Assembly: GCA_014859075.1 (NCBI GenBank)
Contig: JACUUW010000066.1
Location: 1 to 9,478, forward strand
Reading direction: 5' to 3'
DNA from: Desulforudis sp.
Lineage (GTDB): Bacteria > Bacillota > Desulfotomaculia > Desulfotomaculales > Desulforudaceae
DNA: 9,478 nucleotides
Shown here: one piece after another, positions 1 through 6,250 of the stretch
Layout: every line of letters begins with the position of its first letter
How positions within the stretch are numbered: the first letter of the stretch is position 1
Notes under the pieces: generated by a model
The model's database searches: none
What the model was told of the DNA's origin: nothing
Seen by the model: the letters and a program-made list of their open reading frames with translations, nothing else
Position numbers and translations under genes: made by a program

Positions 1-30
1 ACAAACCGGTCACTTGGGGAAGTGACCGGT
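1..30 (-). terminator. Intrinsic terminator after cheW
   Basis: Bases 5-15 and 20-30 form a perfect 11-bp inverted repeat (ACCGGTCACTT / AAGTGACCGGT) around a 4-base loop. Read on the minus strand the stem is followed by TTTGT at 5-1, where the window ends. It lies about 40 bases past the cheW stop and is the likely end of the MCP-cheW transcript. The full T-tract cannot be judged because it runs off the window. Confidence 0.75.
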
Positions 31-70
31 CTCGCGCAAACCAAAATCAATCGAAGCTGGGGCTGGACTT

Positions 71-508
71 TCAGCATACCCGCGTTTGGGGCAGGATCTT
101 CTCCAATTGCAGCAGCAACCAGAGGGCACCCTCCTTCTTGATCACCCCGTCAATATATTCGTTTTCCTTCATAACCGACTCGGGACGTTCGATCTCATCG
201 GGGCTGTACCGTCCAACTTCATCCACCCGGTCCACAATCATGCCGACACTGGTCTCGTTATGTACGACTACGATGATCCGGGTGTCACGGGTCGTCTCGG
301 ACCGTTCAAGTTTCAGACGCTTGTTCAGATTGATTATGGGCACAATCCTGCCGCGGAGGTTGATCACCCCCTCAATGAAGTGATCGGATCTGGGTATTGG
401 GGTTACATCAACCATCTTGATGATCTCCTGGGTGTTGAGTACCGGAATGGCGTATTTCTGTCCACTCAAGTCGAAGATCACCAGCTGCTCCCCGGTGGTT
501 GACGCCAT
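71..508 (-). CDS. cheW: Chemotaxis adaptor protein CheW
   Basis: A 145-residue single-domain CheW protein, the normal family size. CheW is a cytoplasmic SH3-like scaffold that couples methyl-accepting chemotaxis proteins to the histidine kinase CheA in receptor arrays. Visible signatures are the N-terminal strand LVIFDLSGQKYAIPV, the hallmark IEGVINLRGRIVPIINL at about residues 45-61, VGMIVDRVDEV near residue 90, and the closing segment YIDGVIKKEGALWLLLQLEKIL. There is no response-regulator or kinase domain, so this is CheW rather than CheV or CheA. The ATG start at 508 is preceded by a GGGGGTG ribosome-binding site that overlaps the stop of the upstream MCP gene 11 bases away, so the two genes are almost certainly cotranscribed and possibly translationally coupled. 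A terminator hairpin follows at 1-30. No cheA is nearby, so it probably serves a kinase encoded elsewhere. Confidence 0.95.
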   Translation of the reverse strand: MASTTGEQLVIFDLSGQKYAIPVLNTQEIIKMVDVTPIPRSDHFIEGVINLRGRIVPIINLNKRLKLERSETTRDTRIIVVVHNETSVGMIVDRVDEVGRYSPDEIERPESVMKENEYIDGVIKKEGALWLLLQLEKILPQTRVC

Positions 509-519
509 ACTTTCACCCC

Positions 520-2106
520 CTAGGCTTTCCTCAAGGACTTGACGAGTTCCTCCAGTTCATCCGCCATCCGGGCCAGGTTGTTGGCGTTCGATGCCATCTC
601 CTGAATGGTGCTGCTCACTTGCTCAGCCGAAGCGGCCAGGTTTTGCACACCCTGGCTGTTTTGTTCGGACAGCTGCGTGATTTCGGCAACCAGGTCGGTG
701 CTGCGGCCGGCGTTTTCACGGATATTTTCAAGGGCCTTACCCGCCCTCTTGATGATCTCTACCCCTTCATCCACTTCGCTGGCACCGGTCTGCATGGTTT
801 CGACCGCCTTAACGGTATCTTTTTGGATGGCGCGGATGATCGTCTCAATCTCCTTGGTCGCTCCGGAAGACTTCTCGGCCAGTTTGCGTACTTCATCGGC
901 CACCACCGCAAAGCCGCGGCCGTGTTCTCCGGCCCGGGCGGCCTCGATGGCCGCATTCAGAGCCAAGAGGTTGGTCTGATCGGCGATATCGTTGATCACC
1001 TGGATGATTTGGCCGATCTTCTCCGACTGCTGATGCAGGTTCTCCACCGATTTGGCACTCGAATTGACCGTGTTTTGTATAGCTGTAATTTTGCCTATCG
1101 CCTGCTGCACCGCCTGGTTACCAGCCTCGGACGCGTTATCGGTCGCCTTGGCCGCCTCCGCCGCCTGCTCGGTATGGGCCGTCGCCTGTTCCGTGGAAGC
1201 CGCCAATTCATTTGACGTGGCCGTCACGTTCTGCACGGCCGCGCTGACCTCTTCGGATGCCGCCGACAGTTCCTGGCTATGTTCTGCCAGTTGGTATGAG
1301 TTCTCCTGGACCCTGTCCACCAAGTTCTTGAGGTTTTCGCCCATCTGGTTGAAGGCCATGCCCAAGCGGCCCACCTCGTCCCGCCCGCCGACCTGCACCC
1401 GGTGGTCGAGCTCTCCAGTCGCCATTTTTCCGGCCGCAAGCTCCAGTTGGTTGAGCGGATTGGCGATAATCCGGTTGGTAACAAACATAAGCAGCGCCAA
1501 CGATATCACCAGCGTCACGGCACCGGCGCCGAGTACCGTAACCCTCCCCCGGTGGATGAGCGCGTCCACGAAACCCTTGGGCGCGCCGACGTACCAGATC
1601 CCGACGGTCTCCCCCGAGGCGTCCCGGATCGGCTTGTAGCCCGTAACATACCAATGGCCGACCACATTGGCGGTGCCGTAGAATTCCACGCCGCGATTCA
1701 AGACAGCTTCGGCCACTTCGTCGGAAACCGTGGTCCCAACGGCACGCTTGCCCTCCTGGTCGATCACGTTGGTGGTGATCCGGGTATCCCAGCGAAAGAT
1801 GGTGACGGTGTCCCCCGTCAACCTGCCGATGAGGTCCACAACCTCGAAGTTGTTGTTCATCAGGACATCGCCCTTGTACAGCAAATCCCCGGCCACGCGC
1901 CAGTCTCCGGGATACATCTGGTTGATGATCATCTCACCGGTGGCCAAGTCGCCGCGCGCCTTTTCCTCCGCCGCTTCCTCCGCGGTAGTGACGATCAGGT
2001 TGTTGACCACGAACAACAACGCCGCTGAAAACAAAATCAGGACCACCGCGAACACAACAGCCAGTTTGAATTTGAGCGACACCGACCCCACAAACGCCAG
2101 GTTCAT
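520..2106 (-). CDS. Methyl-accepting chemotaxis protein with extracellular single-Cache sensor
   Basis: A 528-residue membrane chemoreceptor with classical topology. TM1 is at about residues 15-34, an extracellular sensor at 40-185, TM2 at about 189-209, HAMP at about 211-263 (with the NPLNQLE start and DEVGRLGMAFN end typical of HAMP), then the cytoplasmic coiled-coil signalling domain to the C-terminus. The invariant hairpin tip is present at about 375-400 (DQTNLLALNAAIEAARAGEH, then GRGF), which contacts CheA and CheW. The sensor contains KGDVLMNNNFEVVDLIG, LTGDTVTIF and RAVGTTVSDEVAEAV, typical of the single-Cache (sCache_3-like) family that often senses small organic ligands; the ligand cannot be told from sequence. 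The C-terminus (KSLRKA) has no CheR/CheB-tethering pentapeptide. The ATG start has a strong GGGGGAGGAG site about 8 bases upstream and a sigma-A-like promoter at 2164-2191. Downstream cheW is 11 bases away, consistent with a receptor-adaptor pair. Confidence 0.95.
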   Translation of the reverse strand: MNLAFVGSVSLKFKLAVVFAVVLILFSAALLFVVNNLIVTTAEEAAEEKARGDLATGEMIINQMYPGDWRVAGDLLYKGDVLMNNNFEVVDLIGRLTGDTVTIFRWDTRITTNVIDQEGKRAVGTTVSDEVAEAVLNRGVEFYGTANVVGHWYVTGYKPIRDASGETVGIWYVGAPKGFVDALIHRGRVTVLGAGAVTLVISLALLMFVTNRIIANPLNQLELAAGKMATGELDHRVQVGGRDEVGRLGMAFNQMGENLKNLVDRVQENSYQLAEHSQELSAASEEVSAAVQNVTATSNELAASTEQATAHTEQAAEAAKATDNASEAGNQAVQQAIGKITAIQNTVNSSAKSVENLHQQSEKIGQIIQVINDIADQTNLLALNAAIEAARAGEHGRGFAVVADEVRKLAEKSSGATKEIETIIRAIQKDTVKAVETMQTGASEVDEGVEIIKRAGKALENIRENAGRSTDLVAEITQLSEQNSQGVQNLAASAEQVSSTIQEMASNANNLARMADELEELVKSLRKA

Positions 2107-2163
2107 TTAACCACTCCTCCCCCAGAATAGATTCACTCACATACGAGTTCTGGTGTTAATCTA

Positions 2164-2191
2164 CTTATATGTAATTATCTGCATCGTCCAA
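2164..2191 (-). promoter_or_regulatory. Putative sigma-A promoter for the MCP-cheW unit
   Basis: On the minus strand TTGGAC (2191-2186) is followed after 16 bases by TATAAG (2169-2164), about 58 bases before the MCP start codon. The -10 matches TATAAT in five of six positions; the -35 is weak. It sits directly behind the terminator hairpin at 2195-2216, a sensible place for an independent promoter. A nearby GCAGATAA resembles a SigD/FliA -10, but no matching -35 lies at the right distance. Confidence 0.45.
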
Positions 2192-2194
2192 GGC

Positions 2195-2216
2195 AAAGGG
2201 AGCCAAAAAGGCTCCC
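2195..2216 (-). terminator. Intrinsic terminator upstream of the MCP gene
   Basis: GGGAGCC (2198-2204) and GGCTCCC (2210-2216) form a perfect 7-bp GC-rich stem with a 5-base loop. On the minus strand the loop is TTTTT and the stem is followed by TTTGCC, so it fits termination of leftward transcription coming from the HEAT-repeat gene, about 190 bases after its stop. The plus-strand side has no T-tract. Confidence 0.6.
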
Positions 2217-2405
2217 TCACTTGAACTCCGAACACCCTGGATTTACCACAATAACCCCTCCACCGTCGGATCATCAAAGCCCTACAATATTCTCGGCACA
2301 TTGTGGGGAAAGTTTAGTTAATAATTAAACAAAAACCTTTGATAAATACTAAATTTGCGAACGCAAATCCACAGCCTGTCTGACCCGGTTTGTTCCGGCG
2401 TTTCT
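2217..2405 (-). other. Non-coding spacer downstream of the HEAT-repeat gene
   Basis: No convincing reading frame is present. The stretch changes from GC-moderate (2217-2310) to strongly AT-rich (2311-2370). The AT-rich part contains a short imperfect palindrome at 2312-2330 (GTTTA...TAAAC) and a small hairpin at 2353-2368. No riboswitch consensus known to me was recognised. A long 3' UTR or a small RNA ending at the 2195-2216 terminator is possible, but nothing in the sequence proves it. Confidence 0.4.
2343..2368 (-). terminator. Weak terminator-like hairpin just after the HEAT-repeat gene
   Basis: ATTTGC (2353-2358) and GCAAAT (2363-2368) form a 6-bp stem with a 4-base loop. On the minus strand the stem is followed by the T-rich TTAGTATTTATC. 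It lies about 40 bases past the HEAT-repeat stop. The stem is short and AT-rich, so termination would be weak; the stronger hairpin at 2195-2216 may be the real end. Confidence 0.35.
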
Positions 2406-3047
2406 TCAGGCCCGGGCGCGAATATTGGCCAGGGCATCAAGCGCCACCGCACCCACGGTGCGCTGCCAGAGTTTGCCTGCCTCGTAGATGGTGACGGTCT
2501 CGTGATCGGAACGCAGAGCTCCGAGCGCCGAAGCCGCTTCCTGAGCCGCAATTTCCCCCAGCGACCAGGCGGCAAATCCTCTGATTTCGGGATCGGGCTC
2601 CTCGAGGGCCTTGATCAGAACCGTCATTCCGGATGCAATCAACTGCGGTTGACGTTTGCCGATCCTCCCCATGGCCCAGATTACGCCGCGGCGCAGCCGC
2701 TCATCTGCATACAACGAGACCAAGGTCGGCACAAACCCGGCGAAAAGGTCGGGGCGGTTACGGACGATCTCACCAACAGCCTCGGGCACACTCCAGTTGG
2801 AGTCGTCCGCTTCGTCCACGCATTGAAGCAACTCTTGGATGATGTCCCGACCTGCATCCGGATTGTGTTTGGACAGTCGGGCGGCAACGTGGCCCAGACC
2901 CTCGATGGCCCGCCACCGCAATAAACCATCGCGGGTATTCAGAAAGGAGAAAAGGTATTCGATCATCTCCCGACTATCCCCTGCCGCCTGCAGCAACCCC
3001 TCATACTGACGCCCCTCAAGTAAGCGTCGCACTTCTTCCTTCGTCAA
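2406..3047 (-). CDS. HEAT-repeat protein (DVU0298-like)
   Basis: A 213-residue soluble protein made almost entirely of helical HEAT or PBS-lyase-type repeats. Repeats are visible at about residues 37-60 (GLLRWRAIEGLGHVAARL), 75-100 (SVPEAVGEIVRNRP), 110-130 (RLRRGVIWAMGRIG) and 140-170 (DPEIRGFAAWSLGEIA). Such repeats form a curved scaffold for protein binding; no catalytic motif or membrane segment is seen. The layout, with a Trp-Ser-Val-Pro-Glu-Ala segment followed by RRGVIWAMGRIG, resembles the conserved DVU0298 family of sulfate reducers and related anaerobes; this is from memory and was not searched. The start is the TTG at 3047, supported by a GGGAGG site 9 bases upstream and by the absence of a better in-frame ATG. 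The gene appears monocistronic, with terminator-like hairpins at 2353-2368 and 2198-2216. Function is unknown. Confidence 0.8.
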   Translation of the reverse strand: MTKEEVRRLLEGRQYEGLLQAAGDSREMIEYLFSFLNTRDGLLRWRAIEGLGHVAARLSKHNPDAGRDIIQELLQCVDEADDSNWSVPEAVGEIVRNRPDLFAGFVPTLVSLYADERLRRGVIWAMGRIGKRQPQLIASGMTVLIKALEEPDPEIRGFAAWSLGEIAAQEAASALGALRSDHETVTIYEAGKLWQRTVGAVALDALANIRARA

Positions 3048-3114
3048 CCAGTTTCGCCTCCCAGGAGAATCTTTCTGTAACTTATCCCTATTTTACACCT
3101 TTTCACCATTCGCA

Positions 3115-3345
3115 AACATCCCTGATTTTTGGGCAAAACGCCAATCATCCAACAAATTCCCGGTCGGCCTCGCTAAGACTTCCGGGATATACCCTACTCC
3201 CCGCAGGGAATATGTCCGGCGCGTGGCCCGTTTGCGTGAGGAGCGCCGCGCCTGGCCGGCCAAATATCCGGACCTGAAACCGGAAATCGCCAAGGCCATT
3301 GAACCGGCCAGGCCGCTGGCGAAGGTGTCGGCTGGAAACCGCTGA
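3115..3345 (+). pseudogene. Possible C-terminal remnant of an unidentified plus-strand gene
   Basis: An open plus-strand frame without a usable start ends at the TGA at 3343-3345. Its last 55 or so codons read like real protein, for example PRREYVRRVARLREERRAWP followed by AKYPDLKPEIAKAIE. About three quarters of third codon positions from 3196 are G or C, as expected for coding DNA here. The frame stays open upstream past 3061, but it runs into the start of the HEAT-repeat gene and has no Shine-Dalgarno-plus-start. I do not recognise the family. It could be a truncated gene tail, a transposase tail, or a chance open frame. It is the only plus-strand candidate in the window. Confidence 0.3.
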
Positions 3346-3363
3346 CACGGGTTTTCCCAAACT

Positions 3364-3591
3364 CTATCCTCTGCCCCCACATAGCTGACTGCTCTGGGGA
3401 AGTCGTCTTAACATGACGAGGAACAACGGCCCACCGCCCGCAATCACGTAGCGGGTGTCCATGCGGTCGGTCAGCGGCAGGGCCACCAGAGCGGCAATGA
3501 TGTAACCGGCCTGGAAAGCGGCCAAGAGTGCCAAAAACATGACTGTGCTGATTAGAAATACCGGTACCCCTCGATGCCGCTGACTCTGCAA
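3364..3591 (-). pseudogene. Truncated MFS transporter remnant
   Basis: A 75-codon frame beginning at a TTG with a TCTGGAGGA-type site about 7 bases upstream. It encodes a hydrophobic segment (VPVFLISTVMFLALLAAF) that runs straight into QAGYIIAALVALPLTDRMDT and VIAGGGPLFLVM. The last part matches the TM2-loop-TM3 region of major facilitator transporters, whose motif A is G-x-L-a-D-R-x-G-R. A full MFS protein has about 400 residues and 12 helices; here only about three helices remain, and TM1 is fused to TM2 without the usual periplasmic loop, so an internal deletion is likely. After PLFLVM the frame continues into LRRLPQSSQLCGGRG, which no longer looks like a transporter, and then stops. It is therefore a decayed gene broken near 3405. 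A genuine small membrane protein is a less likely alternative. Confidence 0.55.
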
Positions 3592-3774
3592 CGAATGGTC
3601 CTCCAGATAACCTTGTCTTGCTCATTGGTTCGTCCCGGCTCCCGCCCTCTCCTGCAAAGGGAAGTTCGACCATGCACCCCGCGCGTCCGGCGTAACGCCG
3701 ACGGCCCCGGCAACAGGACCGGAGCCGTCGGATCAGCGGTATCGGCCCCGAACCGGGGCCTCCGTTTATGACTG
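3592..3774 (-). terminator. Hairpin-rich spacer downstream of the lipoprotein gene
   Basis: Two GC-rich hairpins lie within 80 bases of the lipoprotein stop. GGCCCCG (3744-3750) pairs with CGGGGCC (3754-3760). CCGACGGCCCCGG (3698-3710) pairs with CCGGAGCCGTCGG (3719-3731); its single mismatch becomes a G-U pair in a leftward transcript, which favours a minus-strand RNA structure. Neither has a T-tract, so these would be non-canonical terminators or 3'-end stabilisers. The rest (3592-3697) holds no recognisable gene and may be degraded leader DNA of the MFS remnant. Confidence 0.4.
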
Positions 3775-4941
3775 TCAGCGGCTGCGGTCCAGGAGCAGGT
3801 AACCGAAACAACCGTTGTCGGTGCCGTCCCGAGACATCGGGGAGGAAAAGGTGAAGGCCAACTTTCTGCCGTCATCGGAACGCCGGTACTGTACGAAAGC
3901 GGCGTCGTGGCTGATTTCCACCACCGGCAGAAGCGCCCCGTCGTGTTCGATCAACAGGCGGGTGATGCCGCCGGGTCCGTCCCGCTTCACATCCTGCAGG
4001 TAGAAAGTCGTCCCGCCGGTTTTCGAAGCGACCAGACCGGATATCGAATAGTCTACCGTTCTCCTGTTCAACATTACCCCGTTGAGGTCTATCAGTCCCG
4101 TTTCCGCCGCCCGGCCTTCCCGATCGCGGATCAGGTAAGCAAACCGCCCCGCGGGAGCCGGGCCCTCGTAGGTGATAAACCGGCCGTCCTCCAGGTCGGT
4201 AATCCGCTTGAAACTGTCATCAGCGGTATTGTAGACGGCAAAGTCCGCACGGTACCCCTCGCCGTACTCCATGGTACCGTCCTTCGTGACCGCAGCCCGT
4301 ACCGTAAACAAGATCATTGCCGGATCCGGCCAGGCCACCGCCTGTTTCAAAAAGTAGCTTTCCATCCCGGTGCCCAGTTCCAGGGTCAGGTCCCGGGCGA
4401 ATTCGTGGATAAAAAAACCGCTGTCCCACTCGTACGCGTAGGAAAAGAGAAAACGCCGGCCGTCAGGCGCCCAGATGAAATCGGCCGGTCCGGACGTCTC
4501 TCCGGGAGCGTTCCGCACCACCAGTGTGTTTGTACCGGTGTCGACGTCCACCACGTAGATGCCCTTTTCGTTATTGTAGGCCACCCGGTGCCCGTCGGGC
4601 GCGGGCCACACATTCCAGGCCGTCTCACCGACGGTGGCGGTATAACGGGTGAACGGGTTATAAACGGTCACCCGGTCCCGGCTCAAACCGACCAGGCACT
4701 CGCCATCGAGCCAGCCCGCCACCCGGAAGCAGGGCGGCATTTCCGGCATTCGCGCCAGGGCGTAGTGGCCCCACTCCCCCCGTTCCGCATCGGGAACCCG
4801 GAGTGGTTCCGTCTCCCCCACTTCCGGCGTAACCGGCCCGGGAGCCGGGTCCAGGCTGTCCGCCCCCCGGCGGCATCCCCCCGCCGTCAGCACCAGCAGA
4901 ACCACGATAAACAACACTATCAGCCGGCCGCGTTGCGACAC
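3775..4941 (-). CDS. Secreted lipoprotein with predicted beta-propeller (TolB/PD40-like) domain
   Basis: A protein of about 388 residues from the preferred GTG start. It opens with SQRGR, then a 15-residue hydrophobic core and LTAGGC, giving lipid-attachment cysteine C23; the lipobox is loose (Ala at -3). A Pro/Glu-rich linker follows (about 30-55), and then repeated beta strands with PD40-type motifs: WPAPDGHRVAYN (about 112-123), WAPDGRRFLFSY (about 157-168) and RRSDDGRKLAFTF (about 353-365). This pattern fits a TolB-like six- or seven-bladed propeller anchored outside the membrane. The frame extends to an ATG at 4992, but that start has no good ribosome-binding site, adds 17 charged residues before the signal peptide and overlaps a possible -10 box. 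The GTG at 4941 has GAGGGGG 9 bases upstream and gives an ideal signal peptide. No partner gene is adjacent; it lies between a terminator and decayed DNA. Ligand and role are unknown. Confidence 0.8.
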   Translation of the reverse strand: MSQRGRLIVLFIVVLLVLTAGGCRRGADSLDPAPGPVTPEVGETEPLRVPDAERGEWGHYALARMPEMPPCFRVAGWLDGECLVGLSRDRVTVYNPFTRYTATVGETAWNVWPAPDGHRVAYNNEKGIYVVDVDTGTNTLVVRNAPGETSGPADFIWAPDGRRFLFSYAYEWDSGFFIHEFARDLTLELGTGMESYFLKQAVAWPDPAMILFTVRAAVTKDGTMEYGEGYRADFAVYNTADDSFKRITDLEDGRFITYEGPAPAGRFAYLIRDREGRAAETGLIDLNGVMLNRRTVDYSISGLVASKTGGTTFYLQDVKRDGPGGITRLLIEHDGALLPVVEISHDAAFVQYRRSDDGRKLAFTFSSPMSRDGTDNGCFGYLLLDRSR

Positions 4942-4987
4942 TGTCCCCGTCCCCCTCATCCCTGAAGCTGGGCGGTCCCTCCTACCC

Positions 4988-4993
4988 ATCATA
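4988..4993 (-). promoter_or_regulatory. Possible -10 box for the lipoprotein gene
   Basis: TATGAT on the minus strand matches the sigma-A -10 in five of six positions. It lies just after the ferredoxin-operon terminator and about 45 bases before the preferred GTG start. No good -35 is seen 16-18 bases upstream, where the sequence is GGCCGGCC-rich, so support is thin. Confidence 0.25.
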
Positions 4994-5023
4994 CAGCAAG
5001 GCCGGCCGGTTTAACAGCGGCAA

Positions 5024-5056
5024 CAAAAACATAAACCATGCCTCCTCGGCATGGTT
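5024..5056 (-). terminator. Intrinsic terminator of the DUF294-exonuclease-ferredoxin operon
   Basis: AACCATGCC (5034-5042) and GGCATGGTT (5048-5056) form a perfect 9-bp stem with a 5-base loop. On the minus strand the stem is followed by TATGTTTTTG, a good T-tract. It lies about 80 bases beyond the ferredoxin stop and separates that operon from the lipoprotein gene. Confidence 0.85.
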
Positions 5057-5135
5057 CGGGAAAAACCAGGACAAACCAGCGGATACGCCGGCCTGCGTAG
5101 CCCGGCAGGAATGACTTACTTTTCTCAGCCCGTTA

Positions 5136-5501
5136 CTACCAGCTCTCGACCCGGTTGAAATCCAGTTCCTTTTGAGTGGCCGGAGATTCATGTCTGTCAC
5201 CGAGGTTGAGTGCCTCATAAACACACGCCTCGATACATACACCGCAGAGGATGCAACCGCAGGGATCGAAAACGCGGTACCAGGTCGGTTCGGAAGCATC
5301 CGGCTGTTCCCAGCGGGTGTCCAGAAAAATGGCCCCGGTCGGACACTGCCGCTCGCATTCGCCACAGAATACGCAGTTGTGCGCCTGAAACTCGATCTTC
5401 CCCCGGGCTCCCCGATAAGGTTCCCGGAAGACAACCGGGTACGGACGAGTGGCAGGCCTGGAACCCAGATTCTTGAGGATGTTCCCCACCATCCAAGGCA
5501 T
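5136..5501 (-). CDS. 2x[4Fe-4S] ferredoxin-like protein, EchF/NuoI-like
   Basis: A 121-residue iron-sulfur protein with two complete CxxCxxCxxxC motifs: C43-V-F-C46-G-E-C49-E-R-Q-C53-P and C83-I-L-C86-G-V-C89-I-E-A-C93. An extra Cys (C81) precedes the second motif, and C93 is followed by Val rather than the usual Pro. The N-terminus (NILKNLGSRPATRPYP, then REPYRGARGKIEF) closely follows the pattern of EchF/MbhN subunits of group 4 membrane hydrogenases and of complex I NuoI, which pass electrons between clusters at the membrane. The length matches EchF. No other hydrogenase or complex I subunit is in the window, so the partner is unknown. The ATG has a near-perfect AAGGAGG site 8 bases upstream, lies 25 bases after the exonuclease gene and is the last gene before the terminator at 5024-5056. 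It is probably cytoplasmic or peripheral to the membrane. Confidence 0.9.
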   Translation of the reverse strand: MPWMVGNILKNLGSRPATRPYPVVFREPYRGARGKIEFQAHNCVFCGECERQCPTGAIFLDTRWEQPDASEPTWYRVFDPCGCILCGVCIEACVYEALNLGDRHESPATQKELDFNRVESW

Positions 5502-5526
5502 TGACTGGTCCTCCTTATCGCCAATT

Positions 5527-6237
5527 TCAATAAAGCGCCTGGTATCTCAGGAATTGGCCCAGATCACGCAGGGTACGCACGCCCCGCTCTTCCAGTTCGG
5601 GAAGCAGGTTCAATAACAGACGGGCGGTCATCAAGGCATCGCCCATTGCCGTATGCCTGCCCTGTACCGGAATCCTGTACTGCGCAGCCATCATTTCCAG
5701 ACTGTAGTTCCGGGCATTCGGCTTCAGAGCCCGGCAGATAGACAGCACATCCAGAAGCGGTACGGGAGCCAGGCTGACGCCGAACTCCCGGCGAAGCGTG
5801 TTGTTGACAAAAACCAGATCAAACTGAATATTAAACCCGGTAACCACACCGCCGACAATATACTTCAACATCGGTGGTATGATTTCCTCTATTAACGGCT
5901 GTCCTTGCACATCCTCGCTACCGATACCGGTAATGGAGGTGGCCAGCGCCGGCACCTCACGCCCGGGATCGACCAGGGTGCCGAAGCGGTTGTTGCCGAT
6001 CTTGGCCTTGATCACCTCGACACAGCCCAGGGAGATGATTTTATCACCGGCGTCCGGCCTCAAGCCGGTGGTTTCGGTATCCAGCACCGCAAAACGCTGT
6101 TCATAAAGCGATACGTCCGGAACCTGTCCGGCGTTGCACAACCCCACCAACTCTTTAACCAGAGACGTATCTTCCGGTTGCGGCTCTTTTGGGGCGCCGC
6201 CCCGCCACAGGATCGACAAATTGGCGGCTAAAGACAT
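5527..6237 (-). CDS. DnaQ-like 3'-5' exonuclease (DEDDh family)
   Basis: A 236-residue protein with all catalytic residues of the DEDDh exonucleases: Exo I FAVLDTETTGL (D53, E55), Exo II GFNIQFDLVFV (D140) and Exo III HTAMGDA (H195, D200). These bind two metal ions and remove nucleotides from 3' ends. The fold region spans about 48-215. The N-terminal 45 residues form a non-catalytic extension, and the C-terminal tail is helical. It lacks the polymerase-binding and polymerase domains of PolC, so it is a stand-alone enzyme like the epsilon-subunit homologues found beside DUF294 genes. Whether it acts on DNA, RNA or a small nucleotide is not shown by sequence. The ATG at 6237 has GAGGTGG about 5 bases upstream and lies 13 bases after the DUF294 stop; the ferredoxin gene follows 25 bases later. 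The three genes form one operon. Confidence 0.93.
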   Translation of the reverse strand: MSLAANLSILWRGGAPKEPQPEDTSLVKELVGLCNAGQVPDVSLYEQRFAVLDTETTGLRPDAGDKIISLGCVEVIKAKIGNNRFGTLVDPGREVPALATSITGIGSEDVQGQPLIEEIIPPMLKYIVGGVVTGFNIQFDLVFVNNTLRREFGVSLAPVPLLDVLSICRALKPNARNYSLEMMAAQYRIPVQGRHTAMGDALMTARLLLNLLPELEERGVRTLRDLGQFLRYQALY

Positions 6238-6250
6238 TGTACCACCTCGC

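Noticed and set aside
499..1215. Plus-strand 238-codon open frame
   Set aside because: Complement of the MCP signalling domain, whose highly conserved hairpin proves the minus strand is coding.
2164..2205. SigD/FliA promoter for the chemotaxis genes
   Set aside because: GCAGATAA resembles the -10, but no TAAA-like -35 occurs 15 bases upstream, where the terminator stem lies.
2107..2345. Cyclic-di-GMP (GEMM) or other riboswitch upstream of the MCP gene
   Set aside because: Chemotaxis genes often carry GEMM leaders, but the conserved GEMM cores were not found in the minus-strand leader.
3194..3875. Overlapping minus-strand frames of 205 and 107 codons
   Set aside because: Composition is Arg/Gly/Pro-rich and they run across hairpins and other genes; the frame with membrane-segment character (3364-3591) explains the region better.
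3907..4965. 352-codon open frame on the plus strand
   Set aside because: It is the antisense shadow of the lipoprotein gene; its His/Arg/Pro-rich product has no domain, and the minus strand carries a signal peptide and PD40 motifs.
4982..5530. Minus-strand 182-codon frame overlapping the ferredoxin
   Set aside because: It overlaps the ferredoxin in another frame and destroys the two CxxCxxCxxxC motifs; it also runs through the terminator hairpin.
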